Below, piece by piece: positions 33,910 through 44,131 of a stretch of 64,000 nucleotides of DNA (the first letter of the stretch is position 1; each line of letters begins with the position of its first letter). The notes below the pieces were generated by a model, which worked only from the letters and a program-made list of their open reading frames with translations, was not told the origin of the DNA and searched no databases. Location: assembly GCF_020921035.1 (NCBI RefSeq), contig NC_063153.1, positions 16,988,001-17,052,000 of the forward strand, given 5' to 3'. The DNA is from Rhodamnia argentea (taxonomy: Eukaryota > Streptophyta > Magnoliopsida > Myrtales > Myrtaceae). The translations under genes were made by a program, and so were the position numbers.

Positions 33910-34563
33910 ATGAAACGCAAGTTTTCTAGATTCTGCAAGGACGCGAGCGCGATTGCTGTCTTCAATCCTTTGCCTCGCGTTCCGGCTTCAAGAAGCGCCT
34001 CCGTCTCTCCTTTGCTTCCGAATGCTTCGGCTTCTCTTGTTCCTCTCTTTCCCGCTCCCTCCGACGGGGATCATCATGTCACTTCACCTGCTCCTCCTAC
34101 TTCACTTCAAACTCGAAACATTTGGGTTTACGAAACCGCGCTTCTCAATCACCGCCACCTCACCACTACCCTCTCCCGGTACACGACACCCACCGGTTGC
34201 CGCCAACTTCTTGTTGGTCTTCACGTCATTGGCGGCGATGACCCATTGTCTCTCTTCAAATACAATGTCCGCATAAACCCCAGCGTCCCCCGAGCGAACG
34301 AGAGGCCAAGAACTCACCAAGTACGAGAGCTCCCAAATAGCGGTGGTCCGGGATTTCTCCGCGTTAAGTATGACACGGGACTGGAACCCGTCAACGGGTT
34401 CTTCCTTCTGGTCCTGGTGGACTCACAAGCAGCTTTCCTTCTTGGGGACGTCCCGGAACCGTGTTCCACGGTCTTCCAAGCGCTCGGTTTCGCTCTTGTA
34501 TCGCGAGCAGAGTGTGCGTTGTCCCGCAAAAATGGAAGGCTCCATGGCATCGAGGCTAAATAA
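33910..34563 (+). CDS. truncated DUF868-family protein inside the CACTA element
   Basis: An unbroken 217-codon frame beginning MKRKFSRFCKDASAIAVFNP. The blocks IWVYETALLNHRHLTTTLSR, GLEPVNGFFLLVLVDSQ with FLLGDVPE, and ALVSRAECALSRKNG match the order and spacing of the plant DUF868 family, whose function is unknown. Family members usually run about 290-340 residues; here the C-terminal third is missing and the frame ends shortly after GRLHGIEAK in a TAA. It is single-exon, as in the family. It is flanked by CACTA subterminal repeats on both sides, so it is cargo rather than a resident gene. It might still be transcribed from its own leader. Assignment rests on remembered motifs; moderate confidence. 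Confidence 0.6.
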   Translation: MKRKFSRFCKDASAIAVFNPLPRVPASRSASVSPLLPNASASLVPLFPAPSDGDHHVTSPAPPTSLQTRNIWVYETALLNHRHLTTTLSRYTTPTGCRQLLVGLHVIGGDDPLSLFKYNVRINPSVPRANERPRTHQVRELPNSGGPGFLRVKYDTGLEPVNGFFLLVLVDSQAAFLLGDVPEPCSTVFQALGFALVSRAECALSRKNGRLHGIEAK

Positions 34564-34574
34564 AAAAGAATAAT

Positions 34575-35055
34575 TTCGTCACGGCCTGCAGCCGCCACCT
34601 CCAGCTGCACCGTTGCCGCGCCATTCCATCGTCCCGTGAGCCCGCCGAGCTCGCCCCGCCAGCCTCGCAAGCCGCTAGACCCGCAACGCTTCGCCCTCCT
34701 CCTCTGTTCCACTGTTGCTCTACCAGCCTCCGCCTGACCACCGACGCCACCACCTGCCGCCTCCTCCAATCACCGTCGGCCTCGTCGTCGTCCCTCCTCC
34801 TGTTTGCCCCGAGCCCGAGCCCGAGCCCCCGACCTCCATCTCCATCTCTCGGTCTCTCTCCCTCTCTTTGTCCCCGCACCCGGACTACCCTCTTGCTCTG
34901 CTCCTCCTTTGCCCGCGACGCCCCTTGCTCCAGCTGAGACCCACCCTCTCCGCCACCGTCCGGCTCGCCGGCCCCGTTGCCATCCACCTCAAGCCGGGGA
35001 CTCACTCGACCCGCGGTGACCCAAGACTCCCTCACCCCCTCCGCCACTGAATAAA
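34575..35055. other. GC-rich tail within the CACTA element
   Basis: Strongly GC- and proline-codon-rich sequence with overlapping open frames on both strands (for example 34715-35050 + and 34556-35047 -). Frames of this kind arise by composition. No domain recognised; possibly a second captured piece or degenerate filler. Confidence 0.5.
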
Positions 35056-35621
35056 AAGGAACACTACAAAAAAAACACGCTTTTTGCGATGTTGCGACGA
35101 ATAAAAATTCGTAGCAAATTTGTGACGATTTTGCGATGAATCAAATTTGTGATGAATTTTGCGACGAATAAAAATTTGTAGCAAATTTTGCCACGAAAAA
35201 TTTGGTAAAACTCATCGCTAATTGAGTTTTGTGATGAATTTTGCCACGAAAAAAAATTCGTGGCTAATCAGGCGTCGCAAAATTTAGCGACAAATAGAAA
35301 ATTCGTCACTAAATTCGTCGCTAAATTTAGTGACAACATTTTTTTTGTGGCTAATTAGCGATGAATAAATTTCGTCGCTAATTTGCCACGGAGAGTAATT
35401 AGTCACAAAATTCGTGGCTAATTTGCGACGAAAATTATTCGTCGCTAATTAGCCACGGATAAATAGTCATCGCAAAATTTGTCGCTAAATTTTGCGACGC
35501 CGAATTGGCGACGAATATTTTTTCGTCGCTAATTTTCATCGCAAATCAGTTTAGCGACGAATTTTGGTCAATTTTTCAATGGCAAAATCTGTGACTAAAT
35601 CCATGTTTTTTTGTAGTGTTA

Positions 35622-38181
35622 TGTAGAGAGAAGCGTCTACTTTTTGTGTTCCATCTTCTTTTTAATAGTTTCTCATTTATCACAAGCGGTGTTGCAGCTA
35701 TCTTTCAATTATTCATTTTTAATTTCTTTAGGGGGTTCTCAGCATATTTCTTCTATGAAATAAAGATTCCTTCATTTTGATAAATCTCGATATCGGGAAA
35801 GTAGTGCATCAAGCCCAAGTCCTTCATCTCGAATGTCTTCATCATTTCTTCTTTGAATGCTTTAATCATTTTCTCATTGTTTCCTGTATATATGAGGTCA
35901 TCTACATACAGAGAGATAAGAGTGTTAGAATTACCTTGGTTCTTGATGTAAAGCATTGGCTCACTCATACTCCTACTAAATCCTTGCTTGGTAAAATATT
36001 CATCGATTCTACTATACCATGTTTGTGGTGTAGGGCCTTCTTAAGTTTTAGAACTTTTTCTTCATTGCCTTTGGCAATAAAGCCTTGTGGTTGATCCACA
36101 TAAATTTCTTTTTGGAGATATCCATTTAGGAATTTTGACTTCACATCTAGTTAATGGATCTTCCATTCTTTTTGTGCTGCTAAGGCTATGAGTGCTCGAA
36201 TAGTGTTAAGGCAAGCGATTGGAGCAATAGTTTTGGTATAATCGATACCTCGTTGTTGCATGTACCCTTTCGGGACAAGTGTTGCTTTATGCTTCTGAAT
36301 TGATCCATCTACATTCAGTTTTGTCTTATAGACCTATTTGTCGCCAATAATCTCTTTTTCTTTAGGGCAATCAACGAGCTCCCAAGTTTCATTTTTCTCA
36401 ATCATCTTGATTTCTTGCTCCATGGCTTTAATCCAAACTTCTTCTTTGGAAGCTTCTTCATATTTTTCTGGTTCTAAGGATATAAAGTGGCATGTCTTGT
36501 AGAATTTCCTTAGAGATTTTACCTTTAGTATAGGAGATTTTGGAGTCACTCTTCTTGTGTCGCTCTTGGAGAGGACAGCGGTGTAATGTCGTGAGTGGTT
36601 GATTATGACACTTCACCTTCTTCTTGTGGTGTTGATTCCTCATGTGGAGGAGGTATGTCGGGGTAGGTTGACATACTTCTTGTCAATTTTCTCTTCCTCC
36701 CAGTTCAATAAGCATTCTCGTCGAACTCACCGTCTCGACTTATCATCACTTTCTTAGTTCTTAAGTTGTAAACCCGATAGCCTTTCGATTGGTCGCTATA
36801 GTCGAGGAATATTCCTTTTTTCGTCTTCTCATCGAGCTTGCTCCTTTTTGTCTCGGGGATATGAACGTAGCATATATAGCCGAACACTTTCAAATGTTTC
36901 GCTGAAGGCTTCCATCCTCTCCATGCTTCGACTGGAGTTTTATTTTGAACTACTTTGGTTGGACACCTGTTTAACAAGTATACCGCAGTGTAGATTGCTT
37001 CTACCCAGAAAGAGTTAGGAAGTCCTTTCTCCTTTAATATGGATCTCGCGTTGACCACTGCACCGTTGCCCAATCTCACTTGTGTTTTCATCGATGTATC
37101 AACATCGGTGAATATTAATTCATCTCCCATCATATGATTGCTACACCCACTATCAATATACCATGGATCATTCCTCTCATCATTTGCCACTTGTCCTGCA
37201 TAGAATAAATGATTTGTCTTTTCTTCTTCCTTTTCTTTTCCCTTTTCTTCAACATAATTCGCTCAGTAATTTGTTTTAAAGCACAAAACTTTTCTATGTG
37301 GCCCTATCTTTTACAAGAGTGGCACTGTGGTTTATCTCGAAACCAACAATCTTTCTCAAGATGAATAGTTTTCTTGCAAAAGCTACAAGGTTGATAATTT
37401 CCCTTTGTAGATGTTTTTGCTCCTCTTCTATTTTTTCACAAGCTCCTTCCACTATTTTTAGAATTATGAGACCGCATGTTCATTTTTTACTGAAAAACAC
37501 TTTCAACCGTGTCTTCATCCTGCACTTGTAATCTTTTTTCATGTGCTTCTAGAGGGTCAATTAACTCATTCACTGACAAGGTTTTCAAATCCTTAGATGA
37601 TTCTATAGTGGTGACAATAGAATTGCATTTCCTAGTGAGTGTCACCAATATTTTTTCAACAATCTCTGATCGGTGATTTCATCTCCATAGGCTCTCATCT
37701 GATTTACTAGTCCTTTTAATCTTCTTGAACAGCCTCATAAACTTTCATTTTAGAATTCTCAAATTCTCTTCTCAAAGTTTGAAGTCGAATAATGTGTACC
37801 TTTTCTAAGCCTTGGTATTCTTCTTGTAAATTTCCCATGGTTGCTTCGCAGTCTTTGCACTGATGATTCTTGAAAATACCGTCTCCAAGAGTGCTTGTTG
37901 GATCACAAATGCAGCTCATGCGTCCTTATGTCATAGTTTTGCTGGAACACTTGCACTTTCTTTCGGATCTTCGTATCCCCTTTGAACGGTGTCTCGTAAG
38001 TCTTGGGCCATCAAGAATGTAGTCATTCTGATGCTCCAGTAATCATAGTTATTCCCATAAAAAATGGGAATCAGAAATGAGGATGTAGTGGCGTTGGCCA
38101 CATTTTTAGTGGGGATTTTTGCAAAGGTTGCTTAGTGCAAATGTTCAAAACCAACTATCGTGAACTGGGCTTTGATACCAC
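35622..38181 (-). mobile_element. Ty1/copia retrotransposon fragment (gag to reverse transcriptase)
   Basis: On the minus strand, in order: a primer-binding-like TGGTATCAAAGC (38180-38169), gag-like sequence (about 38.1-37.5 kb), a protease/integrase region (about 37.2-36.7 kb) and the start of reverse transcriptase including its YVDD motif (about 36.55-35.7 kb). This order is diagnostic for Ty1/copia. It is an old, broken copy with many breaks, further split by the CACTA element on its left. Confidence 0.85.
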
Positions 38182-38500
38182 TGTTGGATTTTGCGGAAGT
38201 GTGTGTGCAAGTGTGTCTAGGATTTATATGAAAGAGTGGCAAGGGAACAACAAAGGTACAAGGAATAGATGATTTTATAATGTAGTTGTGTAGTAAACAT
38301 GAAAATGGAGGAGCCCCCTCATAGTTTTTAGTTTATAGGCATAGTCCACCGCCTAGAAACTTAAAGAAAAAACACAACCGCCTAGAAACTACAGCTGGAT
38401 ACTTATGGATTAAGTGTTTGACTTTAAAATGTTGACTAAAACTTCCAGCTCATGAAAACTTGTCTTTTCTTCACCGCCTAAGACTGACTTCACTATTGGA
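38182..38500 (-). mobile_element. probable 5' LTR remnant of the copia element
   Basis: Sequence adjoining the primer-binding-like site starts TGTTGGATTTTG, as an LTR border should. The outer border is not clear, and no second LTR was found on the other side, so length and age cannot be judged. Confidence 0.4.
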
Positions 38501-38691
38501 CCAAAAAAAAAGACTGACTTCACTTGCTCCTGACAGGTTATTGCCAACTCGTTCCTTCATTAAGCATGTAGTGATCTAGGACTTTCCCAAAAAAGATCAA
38601 ACTTTAGCAGTCTGCCATTAAATTTTTTTTTTGGTCTGGTTCATCTGCCATTAAATCTCGAAGGAAGCAAAAACAGAGTCATCCTTATGAC

Positions 38692-38775
38692 CTGGCCTTC
38701 TCTGCACAGAGCCACTTCGCCCGATGCACACAGAACCACCGCCACAATCGCAATGCAGAACCTGTTGAGCTTCAT
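38692..38775 (-). pseudogene. orphan first exon encoding a signal peptide
   Basis: An 84-base frame opens at the ATG at 38775 and ends at a CCAG/GTCATA donor-like site. It encodes 28 residues, MKLNRFCIAIVAVVLCASGE followed by VALCREGQ: a basic start, hydrophobic core and small residues before a cleavage-like position, i.e. a good secretory signal. No following exon exists downstream because the copia block begins there. It may be the relic first exon of a secreted-protein gene. Family unknown. Confidence 0.35.
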
Positions 38776-38869
38776 CTCGACTCTTGCGAAAAATCGATCT
38801 TTTTCATCCTCTCCCAACCGCAAGAGATGGATTTCCTCTGCAAATTCTTTCTTGTTTTGGAACGATAGA

Positions 38870-39085
38870 GAAATGGATCGCGAGCATCTGCGTGTGACTT
38901 AAGGAAGTTGGACGGAGAAGAGATAACAGAGGAGAGAGAAGATGGGGGTGTTTTTGGAACAAAGAAGGTGAGTGAGAGAGGGGTTTGTGGAAGATCTGGA
39001 ATGCGGGCCCCGCCGGACACTTGTCGTTTAGTGAATGTGGTGTTATTTTGCCGACTTGGAATATCTCTTGCGTTGACCTCATTAC
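38870..39085. repeat. inverted repeat arm 2 (partner at 32280-32510)
   Basis: Reverse complement of the arm at 32.3-32.5 kb, with about 85-90% agreement by eye. Immediately beyond it (39085-39190) lies a copy of the dioxygenase upstream cassette (words TTGGATTCATCCGTGCATG and GAAGAGACGTAAA). Confidence 0.8.
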
Positions 39086-39544
39086 CTTGGACTCTTCGAC
39101 CGAAAAACAAGAAAAAAGTTGACTTCATTACCTTGGATTCATCCGTGCATGCGAAGAGACGTAAATACTTTGTCTGTCATAACAAGCTTCAATGAGAGAA
39201 TTTTAAGGTTCAGAACACATGGTTTTTGCTAAAATCTAGCGGTCGTGGCATGATGACGAAATTCATAATTTTGATATCTTTCGATCAAGCAATACATGCG
39301 GAATTTAAAGAAGCAAATTTCAGAAAATATCTAGTTGTCAAGGTCGGCCAGCTGTATCACTGCATCCCGTCATGATGATGACTTTTGCCATTACAATTCT
39401 GAAACAATTATTCTGCGGCATTATTGATTCCAATCTACTTAGGAAACCGCAATAATACTGAGCATCTTGTGTCCGCATTGTCCACTTATTTAGGTTACAA
39501 CAAAACTATCACTGAGTTTCATGCCATGGACGCCAACATGCATC

Positions 39545-41205
39545 CTATCCAGCAAATTCTGGAATGAGTGGAATTCTCAGTTCCTCGAGCGAATTCTTTC
39601 CTTTCTGGAAGCACTCGTAGTTGAAAGCAGCAAAGTTCCTGATACTTCTATATAACCTCGGCCTCGTGTGGTTGACTAAGTGATCGACCGGCCCGATCTC
39701 TCTCTCTTCCTCAGGCTCATCAAACACAGTGACCGACATTCTGAACTTGGTCGCGTTTGACAATACTCGGTGCAAGGGGCTCTTGAACATCCCATTTGTC
39801 ATTACCTGCAAATCTTGTCCTCAATCATATCTATTCACATACCCAAGACTGATATCTAACAAGCGCCAAAGTTTGCATTTTTGTTACATGGATGCAGAAT
39901 TCATACCTGCATCAGACCACCCAGATTGACGACGAGAGCGTGAGGGATAACAGGAACCATGTGCCATGTTCCATCCACGAGGACTTGGAGGCCTTCCACT
40001 TCTTTGTCCTGCAAAAGAACTGCGACTCCCGATCTGTCTAAATGAGCTTTGGCGCCAAAAACTTCTGGCCTGGGACACGGCGGGTAGAAGTTGAGCCTTG
40101 CTCCCATTGCTGGGCAGTCTCCAAACTGATTCAAAAAGCTGTTCTCTTCCAATTTGAGCGACCTGGCCATCGCCTTAGAAAGGCCATTGATCACCGATCT
40201 TATCTTGAGAGCATACTCATGCAAGGTTTCACTGTCAATGAGAAAGGGAAGAAAGAACGAACAAATTCAAATCACGGTAATATAACATCATAATGGAATA
40301 AAGCGGCCATGCAAAATCATGCTAGTGCAAATAGGGCTTGCAGATTTCGCATGTTACGTCTCCAGACTTCCGGGTAGGTTGGTCTTCTGGGTATCTCTAG
40401 TTTAATGACAGCACATGATCTCTTCTTTTGAAACAATTTGTTCGGATAGTGTTGTTCTTGTGAAATCATGTTGAATTAGAAAGGAATTCCAATAGAGAAA
40501 CAGAAGCTTTTCATTTAGCATGAGTAATATACAACTGCAATTTGGTACATGAAGCAGAAAATTGGCAATTGCATTTAAACATACCCAAAATCGGTAGGTT
40601 GTTCAGGCCAAAGATTCATCCTCCTTTGATGTTCAGGAAATACTCCAAGTATCAAGCGTTTGCAACAGTCCTTAAGTTGGTCATCAGATACTACCAAGTC
40701 ATCTCCATACCCTTCAGCCTCGTTCGGAGCTCTTAAACATTTCTGTTTCTCTTCATCTGGCAACGCAAAGAACTGTTGAGCAACTTCGCGCACTTTGTCA
40801 AGAAATTCAACCGGTATTCCGTGACCAATAGCCTAAAATTCAGAAAAATCTGATCAACTTGAAGGCTCTAGGTTATCTTTATGGGGAAAAAACAACTGCC
40901 AAAACTAAATATTGATGAAAACATATATTGACAAGTTGTTCGCATAAGAAAATGAAAGCCATGCAAACCCAATAATGTGCAAAAGAAAGGTGCCGGAAAT
41001 CTAAGTCGAGACTTCTTGAGCATCCAACGGCCATGCAACTCTTTGTTTTAACAAGCATGAAACAAATTGCGGATACAGAAACCTGGAAGCATCCACAAGA
41101 GCTGAGAATTGAACTGAGCTTCTGAAGTTCATCTTCTGAGGACAGAAGGCTGATATCAATCACTGGGAATGTAGCTGGAACATCGCTGTCTGTTTCATAA
41201 ACCAT
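39545..41205 (-). CDS. 2-oxoglutarate/Fe(II)-dependent dioxygenase, SRG1-like (copy B), 4 exons
   Basis: Member of the plant DOXC class of soluble dioxygenases that hydroxylate, demethylate or desaturate small molecules using 2-oxoglutarate, O2 and Fe(II). Substrate unknown. Exons 41205-41083, 40832-40585, 40231-39907, 39805-39545 have clean GT-AG borders and continuous phase; 318 residues. Visible: FPVIDISLLSSEDELQKL and CGCFQAIGHGIP (N-terminal non-haem domain), EGYGDDLVVSDDQ, NFYPPCPRPEVFG, then the jelly-roll core with iron ligands H187 and D189 (AHLDRSG) and H244 (SPLHRVL), and the 2-oxoglutarate-binding R254-x-S256. All catalytic residues are present. It is a little shorter than typical SRG1 (~350). 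Its promoter has TATAAATA, a GA/CT leader and an array of ~125-bp repeats. Likely functional. Confidence 0.92.
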
Positions 41206-41224
41206 TGTAAGTTCTACTCAGGGA

Positions 41225-41226
<2 letters not shown>

Positions 41227-41273
<47 letters not shown>

Positions 41274-41337
41274 TGGTCTTGCTTGTTGATGGTTTGATTT
41301 TGATGAAAAAGAGTTGGTCAGAAGGAGCTTATTTATA
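41227..41337 (-). promoter_or_regulatory. TATA box and CT leader of dioxygenase B
   Basis: On the coding strand TATAAATA is at 41337-41330, about 125 bases before the ATG. A ~45-base CT tract (41227-41271) lies between them. The same layout occurs in copy E. Confidence 0.65.
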
Positions 41338-41384
41338 CTTGTCTTTAAATGATGATTAGAGAACCTCGGTGGAGGAACACAAGG

Positions 41385-41905
41385 GACCCGCCATGCATAA
41401 ATTGCCTCCCTTATCTTGATTTCATCAGCTGTCTTGGATTCACCGGCTCTTGTAAAGAGACGTAAAATTTTTGTCAACCAAGGAGAAAACTTTTCGTGGA
41501 TTGACATGGACAAATTACAATGCACACATTTGCTCCCTGCTCCTGATTTCACCGTCTTGGATTCATCGGTGCATGTAAAAAGATGTAAAACTTTTGTCAA
41601 CCAAGGAGAAAACTTTTTGTGGATTGGACATGGACAAATTGCCATGCACACATTTGCTCCATGGTCTTGATTTCAGTGTGTTGGATTCACCGAACGTAAA
41701 ATTTTTTTGTCAATCATTACAATCTGTAATGAAACAACTTTTTGTGGACAGATATTGACGATTACCATGCAAAAATTCGATCCCTGGTCTGGATTTCACT
41801 GTCTTGGATGCATCGGTGCATGTAAAGTAACGTAAAATCTTTTGTCAATCATCAAAATCGTTAATGAGAAAACTTTTTTGTGGACAGATATTGACAATTT
41901 GCTTC
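41385..41905. repeat. four tandem ~125-bp repeats upstream of dioxygenase B
   Basis: Units begin near 41391, 41518, 41641 and 41773 with C(C/A)ATGCA(T/C)AAATT(T/G)-type words. Each continues through TTGATTTCA, CTTGGATTCATCGGTGCATG, ACGTAAAA(C/T)TTTTGTCAA and AACTTTTTGTGGA. Single or double copies of the same cassette stand upstream of copies D and E and elsewhere, so this is a local amplification of family promoter sequence. Confidence 0.85.
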
Positions 41906-42330
41906 TCATTTCATGCTCTCCACCAACAGAAAATACATCAGGGATTAAGACCTTTGAATGAGATTTTTGTTGACATCTAGCAGTCGTGGGATGGGACGGA
42001 AATCTATAAATTCGACAAAGCTATTCGTACGAGATTTTACGAGGTAAATTTTAGCCCCTGAGGAGTCTGTTTATGCTCTCCGTCTGAGCTATCAAAGATA
42101 TACCGATGTGGGCATCCGATAGTGAACATCTAGTTGTCAAGATTTTTGGTTCTTCTTCCACATGATCACTTCTATTGAGACAATATTTTTGGATAGTGCT
42201 GTTCTTGTGAAATCGTGTCCAATTAGCAATTCTCCCATAGAGAAACAGAAGCTTCTCATTTTCCATGAGCATATACAACAGCAATATGGGTGCAAGAGGC
42301 AGCAATTGGTAATTGCATTTAAACGTGCCC

Positions 42331-42555
42331 AAGATCGGCGGGATTTTCGGGCCAATGATTCATCCTCCTTTGTTCTTCAGGAAATACTCCAAGTGACAAG
42401 CGATAGCAGAAGTCCTTAACTTGGCTATCAGATACAACCAAGTCATCTCCATACCCTCCGGCCTCGTTCAGAGCTCGTGAATGTTTCTGTTTGTCTTCAG
42501 CTGGCAATGCAAAGAACTTTTCAGCAACTTTGCACACTTCGAAAGGAGTGTGCCC
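42331..42555 (-). pseudogene. isolated exon 2 of an SRG1-like dioxygenase, copy C
   Basis: Reads KVAEKFFALPAEDKQKHSRA, GGYGDDLVVSDSQVKD, RLSLGVFPEEQRRMNHWPEN, closely matching exon 2 of copies B and E. Its start is replaced by unrelated sequence, and its donor position has GC instead of GT. Adjacent intron sequence (about 42170-42330) also matches copy B. No other exons nearby. Confidence 0.88.
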
Positions 42556-42690
42556 CAAAGATTCATTTTATTAGTTCATCAATCGAACCTTGTACTTTGT
42601 ATAGACGAGCATGTCCATGTAGGGAGGTATATTGTGCCATTGTTAACATCGACATGGTCTATTCTTTAACTGTTAGAATCAATTTCAAGG

Positions 42691-42874
42691 TCCAATAGGC
42701 GTGCGGAGTTACTGATAAAGAGATTGGGGGGTGGGGACACTAGTATCATAGGTGTGGGATTCGACTCTCGCATTATGCAAAAAGGCAGAGCAAAGGTCTA
42801 AAGGAAGAGAGTTAGAAACAAAAGTCTAAGAGTGAAGAGTTAAAAATATGACAGACCAAAAAAAAAAAAAAAAA
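42691..42874 (+). mobile_element. SINE-like element (184 bp) with poly(A) and target duplication
   Basis: It begins after CAATTTCAAGG (42680-42690) and ends in a 16-17 base A run followed by the same CAATTTCAAGG (42875-42885), a perfect 11-bp target duplication. It contains GTGGGATTCGACTCTCGC, which resembles the polymerase III B box of tRNA-derived SINEs, about 60-80 bases from its start. No coding capacity. A good SINE candidate; the A box is only approximate. Confidence 0.75.
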
Positions 42875-43045
42875 CAATTTCAAGGCTTACGGCCCCTATA
42901 ATTATTGAATGATCTTGAGTGTTTTTATATTCCTTCTCTTTTTTGCAGTTTCCTAGAAACTCTTCATGAGAAGGAACTGATTCTTTCTGTAATGTCCTTT
43001 TATTTGAAATATTTCCAATGTGAAACCGATTAAGTCTTATCTTGT

Positions 43046-43299
43046 CGGCAGGATATTCACATAGCTCACTGCAGCAGAATAGATAATCGAGTCGCTGATT
43101 TCATCGCCAAAGCCTGCCGTGTGGATTCCTCGCCGCCGCCCCTCCCCCCCCCCAAACAAACAAAAAAAAAAGGGGGGGAAAAAAAAACCCACAAATCCCT
43201 TTGGGATCTTATTTGTTTGGATGCCCCTACGTTGAGCCCTTCTCCTTTGAACTCTTAATGTTATAAATAAAGTATCTTTTCGACCGAAAAAAAAAATGG
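43046..43299 (+). mobile_element. LINE (L1-type) 3' end, truncated
   Basis: The frame IHIAHCSRIDNRVADFIAKA resembles the end of the RNase H domain found at the C-terminus of many plant LINEs. It is followed by a short 3'-UTR-like tail and a poly(A) run (43287-43296). Flanking TCTTATCTTGT (43035-43045) and TCTTGTCTTGT (43300-43310) fit an 11-bp target duplication with one change. A C/A-rich low-complexity stretch at 43137-43190 interrupts it. Only about 250 bp remain, typical of 5' truncation. Confidence 0.65.
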
Positions 43300-43310
43300 T
43301 CTTGTCTTGT

Positions 43311-43640
43311 AAGCGAGTGACAGGAATCTTCTCAACTTGTCCTTTAATTCTTGGAAAGCCATGAATCCTGCATTCATAATAGAAGCATGCATCCTTTTCA
43401 GATTCATTTAAGGGGACATCGTCGGACGTAGCGAAAGAATCAAAACAAGCAGACAGAACTAGATTATCTCTAGCAACAGGAATCTTTCTCAACTTGTCCT
43501 TTAATTCTTGGAAAGCCATGAATCCTCCTGCATTCATAGGAGAACCATGCATCCCTTTCAGCTTCATCTACGGACAACGTCGGACGTAGTGAAAGCATCA
43601 AAACAACCACATAGAACAAGACTATCTCCAGTCCTGAAAA
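43311..43640. repeat. tandem duplication of ~160 bp with open minus-strand frames
   Basis: Two direct units (about 43317-43465 and 43477-43625) share AACTTGTCCTTTAATTCTTG, CATGCATCC and GTCGGACGTAG. On the minus strand they encode related peptides with words (F/G)FPRIKGQVEK and DKLRKIPVARD in different frames. Origin unknown; perhaps a duplicated piece of an unidentified gene. Confidence 0.6.
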
Positions 43641-44126
43641 CTGAGGCTTTGTTCCACATTTCACATCTGCAGTATCTGCTGTTTTCACCATAATGCTCTA
43701 GCCTCTTGCTGTTTAATTAATCGGCGAGCGTGTAGGGCAAACTGCCACAGTAGTTGATAAACAAAAAAGCGCGCCGCGCCCTTCATTTATTCTCTTTCTA
43801 TAAAATATGGTAATCGCTGGTGATATATTATACCTAATAATCGAATTAGTTTCCTAAAAATACTCATTCTATACAAGTTTAATGACGATCATTTCTTTAG
43901 TGCTTCACTTGAAGTTGCCGAGAAATATTCATTCCATCCTCCTTTGCAATAATCTATCAGACTACGGTGCCTTACCTCTTAATTTTTCAAAGCACTCCAA
44001 AGTTATGTTAATTAAAGGTCGCTATTTATTGCCCGGTATATGGAAAGAAAGGGAGGCGCGAAGTTTTCAACACTTCGCAACTGATCCTCAAGCTATACTA
44101 CATTAATTATAATTGTTGTTCATGAA
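43640..44126. other. intergenic, nothing recognised
   Basis: AT-rich sequence with only short random frames between the tandem duplication and the solo LTR. Confidence 0.4.
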
Positions 44127-44131
44127 TCTCT

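Larger units (their letters stand above)
32888..35618. mobile_element. CACTA transposon (2731 bp) carrying a DUF868 gene fragment
   Basis: Ends are CACTACAAAAAAACACGG and, inverted, CACTACAAAAAAACATGG, continuing as ATTTAG(C/T)CAC (26 of 28 bases equal). Flanks are a 3-bp duplication TTA (32885-32887, 35619-35621), the CACTA hallmark. Both ends have dense subterminal arrays of GCGACGAA/TTCGTCGC words (32930-33710 and 35080-35600). A second CACTACAAAAAAAACACG lies inside at 35062, and an inverted GGTTAAATCCGTG at about 33721, so each end block itself resembles a small CACTA element. The middle (33740-35055) has a promoter-like leader, a DUF868-type open frame and a GC-rich tail. No transposase: non-autonomous. 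It sits inside a copia element. Confidence 0.88.

Noticed and set aside
34556-35047. Long open frames on both strands in GC-rich DNA (163 and 111 residues)
   Set aside because: Overlapping open frames on both strands with low-complexity P/R/G content are expected from composition inside the CACTA element; no domain recognised.
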